DNA of 64,000 nucleotides, from assembly GCA_963809175.1 (NCBI GenBank), contig CAWEIK010000002.1, positions 62,001 to 126,000 on the forward strand. The letters run 5' to 3'. The notes beneath the pieces were generated by a model. It made no database searches. It saw nothing but the letters and a program-made list of their open reading frames with translations, and was not told where the DNA came from. Both the position numbers and the translations under genes were made by a program. Position 1 is the stretch's first letter; every line of letters starts with the position of its first letter. Source of the stretch: JACCTU01 sp963809175 (lineage in GTDB: Bacteria > Actinomycetota > Thermoleophilia > Gaiellales > Gaiellaceae). Shown here in pieces: positions 1-6,927 of this stretch.

Positions 1-72
1 GAGCGCGCCAGCGATCAAGAGGAGCTCGAGACGGAGCCGCTCGACCTCCCGCGGGCGCTGGACGCGGCCTAG
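1..72 (+). CDS. 3' end of an unidentified gene
   Basis: The frame is open from the left edge to a TAG at 70-72 and shows 23 residues: an acidic stretch (QEELETEPLDL) followed by PRALDAA. This is the C-terminal tail of a protein that begins outside the window. No family can be recognised from so little. The next rightward ATG follows 24 bases later, so the two could share a transcript. Confidence 0.4.
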   Translation, partial: ERASDQEELETEPLDLPRALDAA

Positions 73-96
73 CCCGGCGTCGTACGATTCGGGGCG

Positions 97-252
97 ATGC
101 CCCTGCGCGACCTGTTCCGGAGGCGGCGGCGCGAGCGCCGCAGCGCGTCGGACGAGCCGACCGAGCTGACCGAGGAGGACGTCCAACGCCTCCACCGGTT
201 GCAGCGGACCGCCGCGTCATCCGTCCGCGTCGTGCGCGGGCGGCGTCGCTAG
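97..252 (+). CDS. Small basic hypothetical protein
   Basis: ATG at 97, 51 residues. The N-terminus is very basic (FRRRRRERR), the middle is acidic (DEPTELTEED), and the end is again basic (VVRGRRR). No domain or membrane segment is visible. Its TAG interlocks with the stop of the convergent baeRF gene in one CTAG at 249-252, a junction type repeated elsewhere in this window, which gives mild support that it is a real gene. The ribosome binding site is weak. Confidence 0.4.
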   Translation: MPLRDLFRRRRRERRSASDEPTELTEEDVQRLHRLQRTAASSVRVVRGRRR

Positions 253-1385
253 AAACGGAGCAGCGCGCCGACGCCTTCGACCGGCGCGAGGTCGACCTGG
301 TGGCGCACGTCGAGCAGCGAGCCGCCGTGCAACAGCGTCTGGCGGACCGCGAGGTCGAAGCCCGAGTCGCGTGGCTCGAGCGCCGTGCCGTCGAGCGGGC
401 ACTCCCCTCCCTCGAGCGAAGCGCGGCCGCACTGCGGGCACTCGTGCGCCGGCTTGTCCGCGCCCTCCTGGTGCAGGAGCAGATCGACGCGCGAGTCGGA
501 GGCTGCCGTCAGCGTCTCGGCCCAGCCTGACGCTGCGCGACCGTTCGTTCCGGCCCCCTCGCGCCAGCGCTCGAGCGCCTCGTGCTCGTCGGCGGCCTCG
601 GCTTCCTCGAGCAGCGGCTGCACGACCTCGAGCAGCTCGTTCGGCCCGGCATGCGCCTGCGCCTCGGTCGTGCCGACGACGACGCTCTTGACCTCGTGCG
701 GCAGCGTGTCGAGAAACTCCGTGCGCGTCTCCTCCGAGCCGACGACGACGACCTTCGGCGTGTGCAGCCGCCGAACGACGCGATCGAGCTCCGTGGCGAC
801 GTCCTTCAGGTGCTCGGCGACGAGCTTCTCGACGTGGCGCTGGTAGCCCGCGTCCGACGCGCCGACCGGGTCGCCGCGACCCGACTGGTCCTCCGTTCGG
901 TCGACGATCTCCTCCAGCCGCCCCGCGCGGAGCCGAAAGACCTGGCCGCGCTCGCGGCCGATGAACGCGACGATCGCGCCGTCGTCGCGGCCGACGAGCT
1001 GGGCGAGCCGCCCGAGGTGGAAGCCGCGGCCGACGTGCACGTCGTCCGGGAGCGATCCGGCGACGAGGAGCGGCCGGAAGAAGTCGCCCGACGTGAAGAC
1101 GGCCAGTCCTCGAGCCCCTTCCCGGCTGAACTCGTTGTCGAAGAACTCGCGGATCCGCGCGAAGTCCCGCTTGAGCCCCTCCCGCTGGGCGTGCGTCAGC
1201 TCGTCATGACGAGCTTCGACCCGCTTCTCGGCCTCCGAGAGGAGTGAGTTGACGCGCGTGTCGACCGCGGTCGGCGTCGGGCTGTCCGCGGGATCGAGGT
1301 CGAGGTAGAGGCTGATCGCACAGCCCCCATCCGACCGGAAGCCGGCGAGCTCGCGAAGCGTTGTCCAGGTCAGCGGTTCGGCCAT
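249..1385 (-). CDS. baeRF-family (eRF1/Vms1-like) protein
   Basis: A 378-residue soluble protein starting MAEPLTWTTLRELAGF. A longer in-frame start 20 codons upstream lacks family character and would overlap the promoter. It resembles the bacterial archaeo-eukaryotic release-factor (baeRF) family: an N-terminal alpha/beta half (ISLYLDLDP), a long charged helix, a core ending VKSVVVG, and a C-terminal zinc ribbon (CPQCGRASLEGGECPLDG). Relatives carry the Vms1/eRF1 fold and are predicted to act at the ribosome or on peptidyl-tRNA, but the function is unproven. No clear GGQ is seen. It is divergent from trxB, with only 86 bases between them. Confidence 0.72.
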   Translation of the reverse strand: MAEPLTWTTLRELAGFRSDGGCAISLYLDLDPADSPTPTAVDTRVNSLLSEAEKRVEARHDELTHAQREGLKRDFARIREFFDNEFSREGARGLAVFTSGDFFRPLLVAGSLPDDVHVGRGFHLGRLAQLVGRDDGAIVAFIGRERGQVFRLRAGRLEEIVDRTEDQSGRGDPVGASDAGYQRHVEKLVAEHLKDVATELDRVVRRLHTPKVVVVGSEETRTEFLDTLPHEVKSVVVGTTEAQAHAGPNELLEVVQPLLEEAEAADEHEALERWREGAGTNGRAASGWAETLTAASDSRVDLLLHQEGADKPAHECPQCGRASLEGGECPLDGTALEPRDSGFDLAVRQTLLHGGSLLDVRHQVDLAPVEGVGALLRF

Positions 1386-1414
1386 CGAGTGTGTAGGTCT
1401 GCCCCGGGCTGCGG

Positions 1415-1420
1415 ATTGTA
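1415..1420 (-). promoter_or_regulatory. Possible -10 element for the baeRF gene
   Basis: Read leftward, the sequence is TACAAT, a near-consensus -10 hexamer, 30 bases upstream of the chosen ATG of the baeRF gene. A convincing -35 at 16-18 bases is not visible. It supports the downstream ATG over the longer start. Confidence 0.35.
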
Positions 1421-1471
1421 GTCGTCCCGCTCTTGGAACACCCATCCGGTCGGTACCGTTGAATACAGCAG

Positions 1472-2443
1472 ATGGAAGTCCGTGATCTGATCGTCATCGG
1501 CGGTGGGCCCGCCGGGTACACGGCGGCGCTCTACGCCGCCCGTGCCAACCTGGAGCCGCTCGTGATCGAGGGCTTCCAGTGGGGCGGCCAGCTGATGATC
1601 ACGAGCGACGTCGAGAACTACCCCGGTTACCCGGAGGGGATCCTGGGGCCGCAGATGATGGTCGAGTTCCGCCGCCAGGCGGAGCGGTTCGGGACCGAGT
1701 TCATCACCGACGACGTGACCAAGGTCGACTTCTCCGAGCGCCCCTTCCGCGTGTGGGTCGGCGACGACGAGTACCAGGCCCGCACGGTGATCGTGGCGAC
1801 CGGGGCGAGCGCACGCCAGCTCGGGCTCGAGTCCGAAGTCGCGCTCCAGGGACGCGGCGTGACCTACTGCGCGACCTGCGACGGCGCCTTCTATCGCGAC
1901 CGCGAGGTCGTGGTCGCCGGCGGCGGCGACTCGGCGATGGAGGAGGCGCTCTTCCTGACGCGCTTCGCCTCGAAGGTGACGATCGTGCACCGGCGCAACG
2001 AGTTCCGCGCTTCGCCGATCATGACCGACCGCGCCCGCGCCCACGAGAAGATCGAGTTCCTCACGCCGTACGTCGTCGTCGACGTCCTCGGGGTCGACGA
2101 GGGCAAGCTCAGCGGCGTGCGCCTCGAGAACGTCGAGACCGGTGAGGTGATCGACCATCCGACCGACGGGCTGTTCGTCGCGATCGGCCACGATCCGACC
2201 ACGAAGCTGTTCCTCGACCAGCTCGAGCACGACGAGGCCGGCTACCTGATCACGAGCCCGCGCTCGACCGAGACCAACATCCCCGGCGTGTTCGCGGTCG
2301 GCGACGTGCAGGACCACACGTACCGCCAGGCGGTCACCGCTGCCGGGTCCGGCTGCATGGGCGCCCTCGACGCCGAGCGCTTCCTCGCCGCCGAAGAGGG
2401 GCACCTGCACGACGCGCTCGCCGCCCCTCGCGTCGAGTCCTGA
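1472..2443 (+). CDS. trxB: Thioredoxin reductase
   Basis: This 323-residue cytosolic FAD enzyme transfers electrons from NADPH to thioredoxin. The FAD-binding GGGPAG is at residues 10-15. The redox-active pair is in CATCDG (Cys133 and Cys136). The NADPH-binding GGGDSAMEEA follows at about 150, and the C-terminal FAD motif is VFAVGDVQD. Length is typical of the low-molecular-weight bacterial type. No thioredoxin gene lies beside it. A strong ribosome binding site is absent upstream of ATG 1472, so a short or leaderless message is possible. It is followed after 7 bases by the zinc-ribbon/PAS gene. Confidence 0.96.
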   Translation: MEVRDLIVIGGGPAGYTAALYAARANLEPLVIEGFQWGGQLMITSDVENYPGYPEGILGPQMMVEFRRQAERFGTEFITDDVTKVDFSERPFRVWVGDDEYQARTVIVATGASARQLGLESEVALQGRGVTYCATCDGAFYRDREVVVAGGGDSAMEEALFLTRFASKVTIVHRRNEFRASPIMTDRARAHEKIEFLTPYVVVDVLGVDEGKLSGVRLENVETGEVIDHPTDGLFVAIGHDPTTKLFLDQLEHDEAGYLITSPRSTETNIPGVFAVGDVQDHTYRQAVTAAGSGCMGALDAERFLAAEEGHLHDALAAPRVES

Positions 2444-2450
2444 CGACCGC

Positions 2451-2897
2451 GTGCCGTACTTCATCTGCCCGAACTGCCAGAACCGGTCGATCGACAACGA
2501 CGGCCGGGAGGGTCTGCTCGACCAGGCGGCGGCGTGTCAGCGCTGCGGTTTCGGCTTCCTGTTCGAGTTGATGGACGACTACTACCCTGCTCCCGGCTCC
2601 GGCTTCCTCGTTTGCGACCGCGACGCGCGCGTGCTCGCGATCGGTAAGGGCGTCTTCGAGCTGACGGGGTACCGCGAGCCCGAGCTGATCGGCCGCGACC
2701 TCGTCGAAACGCTCGGACTGCATGGGAGCGACGGCGTCGCGAATCCCGTCGCGTTGGCGCTCGAGTGGGGCGTGCGACGACTGGGCGAGCGACTCGCGCT
2801 CCGCACGCGGGCGGGGATCGACAAGACCGTCACCGCCGACGTGTTCCCCGCGTACGACGAGGACGGCGGCCTGCTCGTGTCGCTGTCCCCGCGCTAG
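2451..2897 (+). CDS. Zinc-ribbon and PAS-domain protein
   Basis: GTG start at 2451, 148 residues. The N-terminus holds a zinc ribbon (ICPNCQNRS, then ACQRCGFGF, two CxxC pairs). From about residue 52 it reads as a PAS domain (FLVCDRDARVLAIGKGVFEL, then GYREPELIGRDL). There is no transmembrane segment and no kinase or cyclase output domain, so it would act as a small cytosolic sensor or adaptor. Position 7 bases after trxB suggests joint transcription and perhaps a redox link (inference). Its TAG interlocks with the nth stop at 2894-2897. Confidence 0.75.
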   Translation: MPYFICPNCQNRSIDNDGREGLLDQAAACQRCGFGFLFELMDDYYPAPGSGFLVCDRDARVLAIGKGVFELTGYREPELIGRDLVETLGLHGSDGVANPVALALEWGVRRLGERLALRTRAGIDKTVTADVFPAYDEDGGLLVSLSPR

Positions 2898-3562
2898 ACG
2901 CGACTCGACGGACAGAGGTCGTTCAGCACGCAGACCTCGCAGCGCGGGTTGCGCGCGACGCACACGCGGCGGCCGTGCCAGATCAGCAGGTGCGGGAAGC
3001 GGCCCCAGTCTTCGCGCGGCACGAGCTTGATCAGGTCGCGTTCGATCTTGACCGGGTCTTCCTGCTTCGTCAGCCCGAGTCGCTGGGAGAGCCGGCGCAC
3101 GTGCGTGTCGACGACGACGCCCTGCGGGGTTCCGAGCTCGGCGGCCACGACGTTCGCCGTCTTACGCGCGACGCCGGGCAGCCGCGTCAGCTCCTCGAGC
3201 GTGCGCGGGACCTCGCCGTCGAACTCCTCGAGCAGCATGCGCATCGTCCCGCGGATCGCCTTGGCCTTCTGCCGATAGAAGCCCGTCGCGAAGATGTCCC
3301 GCTCGAGCTCCTCCTGCGGCACGGCGAGGTAGTCCTCGGGCCGGTGGTACTTCTCGAACAGCGTCGCGGTGACGCGGTTCACGTTCACGTCGGTCGTCTG
3401 CGCGGAGAGCATGACCGAGACGAGGAGCTCCAGCGGGCCGCGGAACGTGAGCGCGATCGTCGCGTCCTGGTGCTCGCGGGCGAGGCGTTCGACGATCTCG
3501 CGGACTCGAATGCGCTTCAGGCCGGGGACGCGGCGGCGGGCCTCCGCGACGAAGCTGCGCAC
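2894..3562 (-). CDS. nth: Endonuclease III
   Basis: A 222-residue base-excision repair glycosylase/AP lyase for oxidised pyrimidines. Visible features are the helix-hairpin-helix LPGVARKTANVV containing the catalytic Lys, the catalytic Asp in VVVDTHVRRL, and the C-terminal [4Fe-4S] pattern C-x6-C-x2-C-x5-C (CVARNPRCEVCVLNDLC). The GTG at 3562 shares its first base with the TAG of the upstream addA-like gene (TAGTG), which fixes the start and implies translational coupling. It is the last gene of a leftward repair operon. Confidence 0.96.
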   Translation of the reverse strand: MRSFVAEARRRVPGLKRIRVREIVERLAREHQDATIALTFRGPLELLVSVMLSAQTTDVNVNRVTATLFEKYHRPEDYLAVPQEELERDIFATGFYRQKAKAIRGTMRMLLEEFDGEVPRTLEELTRLPGVARKTANVVAAELGTPQGVVVDTHVRRLSQRLGLTKQEDPVKIERDLIKLVPREDWGRFPHLLIWHGRRVCVARNPRCEVCVLNDLCPSSRV

Positions 3563-6500
3563 TACGCGAGCGCCGCGGCGGCGTCGCTCGCAACCGGCTG
3601 ATACGGCAGCCTCGGCCCGGCGCAGACGACGTCGAGCGCGGGACAGCCGGCGCAGGCGTACTCGCTCGGCGTGGGCCGGAACTCGCCGGCGCGCAGGCGC
3701 GCGATCGCGGCCGAGAGCTCGGCCTCGAGCTCGGGAACCTGCGTGCGCGTGAACGTCGTCGCCACGGGCTCGTCCGGCCGCTCGAGGAACAGGTACGCGA
3801 CCTCGACCTCCTCGGCACCCGCGCGGAAACACGCGAGCGCGTACACGAGCCGCTGGAGCTCGTACGAACGCGCCACGATCTCGGCGGGTTCCTGGCCGTC
3901 GAGCAGGTTCGACTTGTAGTCGACGACGAGCGCGCGGTCACCGGCGCGGTGGTACGTGTCGAGGAACCCGTGGAGCAGCACACCGTCGTGCTCGAAGGTG
4001 AAGTGCCGTTCCTTGGCGACGCCGTCGAGGCTGGACACGCGGCCGGCGAGGTCCGAGGTGCAGTACGCCTCGATCAGGCTTCGAATCCGCTCGACCTCCT
4101 CGTCCGTCGCGCTCGGGTACGCGCCGCGAACGCGCTCCTCCCAGCCGTCCGCCAGCGCAGGCGCTGCAAGGTCCACGTGCTCGAGCTCAGCGTGCACGGC
4201 GCTGCCGATCGCCGTCCCCGACAGACCTTCGTGACCGACGGGCGCGACGTCGAGCGAGCGCATGCCTGCGACGCGCTCGGCGAAGTAGCGGTACGAGCAC
4301 GTCTCGAAGAGAGAAAGAGCAGTGAACGACAGGCGGCGGACATGGTGCATGGCGGGCTCGGGGATCGCGTGCAGCTCGGGGAGCGTCGGCGCAGGCGGCG
4401 GCAGTGGCTCGACCGCGCCCTCGCTGAACAGCTCGAGCTGTCCCGGCTCGCCCGCGACCTCGACCGCTTCGGGCTCCTCGCGGTACCGGTCGAAGCGAAC
4501 CTGCACGAGCGCATTCCCGCGGGAGAGCTCGAGCGGCGCGCCGTTTGCGGCGGCGAGCTCCTCGGCGGCATCGAGCCGCTGCAGCACCCAGCCCATCGGC
4601 GTCGAGCGGTCGGCCGTGCTCTCGCGGTCGATCGCACCGGAGACGATCAGCCGGTCGACGGCGCGCGTCATCGCGACGTAGTAGAGGCGGAGCCGTTCCG
4701 CGCGGTCCTCTTCCTCGCGCGCCTGCCTCACCTCGTCGTAGTCGAAGGCGCCGCGCCGCTTGCTCGTCGCAGGGTCGGCGACCTTGAAGCCGAAGCGTCC
4801 GTCGGCGAGCGCGAGGATCTCGTCGCCGTCGGGCGCGCGCTTGTCCCGTCCCGCATCGGCGACGACGACCACCTTGAACTCGAGGCCCTTCGCAGCGTGG
4901 ATCGTCAACAGCCGCACCGAGTCCGAGCCCTCCTCCTCCGCAACCGCTTCGAGCTCTTTGGCGCCGACGGCCTCCTGATCGCGGACGAAGCGGACGAAGC
5001 CTTCGAGGTTCGGGCCGCGCAGCTCCTCGTACGAGCGCGCGAGCCGCGCGAGCTTGCGCAGGTTCGCGTAACGGCGCCGGCCGTCCCACTGAACCAGCAC
5101 CGCAAGGTCGTAGTCGTGCTCGGAGACGATCTGCTCGAGGAGACGCTCGAGCGGCAGGCGCGGGAGCGCTCGTACGAGCCGCTCGTAGCGCTGGAGGAAG
5201 GCGCGGACCAGCTGCGCGTCGCGTTCGTCGAGCTCGGGCGGCAAGCTCTTCTCGATCCCGGTGAACAGCGGCCGCTTGGACGCTGCGCGCCGGATCAGCA
5301 CGAGCGCGTCGTTCGAGACGCCGACGAACGGCGAGGCGAGCACGGCGACGAGCGCCTGGTCGTCGTAGCGGTTCTGGAGCAGCAACAGGTACGAGAGGAG
5401 GTCGACGACCTGCTGCTGGCCGAAGTAGCCGCGGCCCGTCGCGCGGTAGGTCGGCAGGCCCGCCTTGCGCAGCTCTTCCTCGTACACCTCTGCGTCGGTG
5501 CCCGCCGCGAACAGCAGCACGATCTCGCCCGGGGTCGCCGCTCCCTCGTCGACCAGCTCACGAACGCGACTCGCGATGTGCGTCGCCTCCGCACGCCGCC
5601 AGTGCACGCCCGTGTCCGCGTACGTCTCCTTCTCGGTGACCAGCAGCTCGACGGGATGGCCGAAGACGGGGTCCGGGAACTCGCCCGACGCCGCGAGCGG
5701 CTGAAAGCCGTCGCCGAACTCTTCGTGGAAGAGGTGGTTGACGGCCGCGAGCACCTCGGGGCGCGAGCGGTAGTTGCGGACGAGCGCGAGCCCTCCGCCC
5801 TCGGCCTCGCGCCGCTCGCGGAAGACCTGGACGTCTGCGTGCCGGAACCCGTAGATCGACTGGAACTCGTCGCCGACGAAGAAGAGCTCGGGCCTCGCGG
5901 GACCGTTCGCGACGAGGTCGATCAACTCGCACTGGAGCCGGTTCGTGTCCTGGAACTCGTCGACCATGATCCCCGCGAAGCGCAGGTGCTCGCGCTCGCG
6001 GATGCGCTCGTTCGAGCGGAGGAGGTCGCGCGCGTTGAGCTGCAGGTCCTCGAAGTCGAGCACTCCCTCGCGACGCTTCGCCGCGTCGTAGGCGCGCGCG
6101 AAGCCTTCGAGCAGCGCCTGGAGCAGGTCGCGGTCGCGAACCGCGAGCTCGTCGAGCGCCGACTGCTCGACCACCTTGCGCGCCTCCTCGTACGACGCGG
6201 TTCGCTCGCTGCCGCGCACCTTGTGGGCGGAGAGGTCGAGCAGGCGGTCCGGGGAAGGCGAGCCTGCGAGGAGGTCGAGCATCCCCGCGGCGTTCGCGCG
6301 CTGGAGCTCGGTCGCGCTCGTGTCGGCGGCGAGACAGCGCGATGCGTCGCGCAGCGCCTCGACGCGCTCGGAGAGCGGCGCCCGCTCGCCGAGCTCGAGC
6401 ACGAGCTCGCGCCCGGCCGAACGCAGCGTCTCGTAGACGCCGATCAGCATCCGGCGCAGCGCCGCGGTGCCGTAGGTCGCGAGCAGCTGGAGGCGCTCCG

Positions 6501-6927
6501 GCTCCTCGCGGGCGCAGAACTCGTCGAGCGCCTCCGCGAACGCCTCGCCCGCGAGCACGGCCGACTGCGCGCCGTCGAGCTCGCGGAAGCGCGGGTCGAG
6601 CCCCGCTTCGAAGGGATACGTGCGGAGCAGCCGCGCACAGAAGCCGTGGATCGTCGCGATCCACGCGCCGTCCAGCTCGCGTGCGAGGTCGTGGCGACCG
6701 CGCTCGCGCAGCTCGCGCCGGATCCGCGCGCGCAGCTCCCCAGCGGCCTTGCGCGTGTACGTGATCACGAGGATCGACCCGACGTCGATCCCGCGATCGC
6801 ACACGGCGCGGACGAACCGCTCGACGAGCACGGCGGTCTTGCCCGTCCCCGCGCCGGCGGAGAGGAAGACGCGGCCTTCGGCGTCGATCGCCGTGCGCTG
6901 CTCCGGGTTCGGGGCGAGCGTGCTCAC
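3562..6927 (-). CDS. AddA-like UvrD-family helicase-nuclease
   Basis: 1121 residues, GTG at 6927 overlapping the stop of the upstream addB-like gene (GTGA). The N-terminal half is a superfamily 1 helicase: Walker A AGAGTGKTAVL, Walker B VDEFQDTN, motif V IHAAKGLEFKVVVV and motif VI YYVAMTRAVDRL. The C-terminal third is a RecB-type nuclease (HGFLDTYHRAG, then VVDYKSNLLDG). One Cys in FETCSYRYF plus CAGCPALDVVC near the end could hold an iron-sulfur cluster. With its partner it should resect double-strand breaks for RecA-type recombination. Classification between AddA and AdnA is uncertain. Confidence 0.9.
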   Translation of the reverse strand: MSTLAPNPEQRTAIDAEGRVFLSAGAGTGKTAVLVERFVRAVCDRGIDVGSILVITYTRKAAGELRARIRRELRERGRHDLARELDGAWIATIHGFCARLLRTYPFEAGLDPRFRELDGAQSAVLAGEAFAEALDEFCAREEPERLQLLATYGTAALRRMLIGVYETLRSAGRELVLELGERAPLSERVEALRDASRCLAADTSATELQRANAAGMLDLLAGSPSPDRLLDLSAHKVRGSERTASYEEARKVVEQSALDELAVRDRDLLQALLEGFARAYDAAKRREGVLDFEDLQLNARDLLRSNERIREREHLRFAGIMVDEFQDTNRLQCELIDLVANGPARPELFFVGDEFQSIYGFRHADVQVFRERREAEGGGLALVRNYRSRPEVLAAVNHLFHEEFGDGFQPLAASGEFPDPVFGHPVELLVTEKETYADTGVHWRRAEATHIASRVRELVDEGAATPGEIVLLFAAGTDAEVYEEELRKAGLPTYRATGRGYFGQQQVVDLLSYLLLLQNRYDDQALVAVLASPFVGVSNDALVLIRRAASKRPLFTGIEKSLPPELDERDAQLVRAFLQRYERLVRALPRLPLERLLEQIVSEHDYDLAVLVQWDGRRRYANLRKLARLARSYEELRGPNLEGFVRFVRDQEAVGAKELEAVAEEEGSDSVRLLTIHAAKGLEFKVVVVADAGRDKRAPDGDEILALADGRFGFKVADPATSKRRGAFDYDEVRQAREEEDRAERLRLYYVAMTRAVDRLIVSGAIDRESTADRSTPMGWVLQRLDAAEELAAANGAPLELSRGNALVQVRFDRYREEPEAVEVAGEPGQLELFSEGAVEPLPPPAPTLPELHAIPEPAMHHVRRLSFTALSLFETCSYRYFAERVAGMRSLDVAPVGHEGLSGTAIGSAVHAELEHVDLAAPALADGWEERVRGAYPSATDEEVERIRSLIEAYCTSDLAGRVSSLDGVAKERHFTFEHDGVLLHGFLDTYHRAGDRALVVDYKSNLLDGQEPAEIVARSYELQRLVYALACFRAGAEEVEVAYLFLERPDEPVATTFTRTQVPELEAELSAAIARLRAGEFRPTPSEYACAGCPALDVVCAGPRLPYQPVASDAAAALA

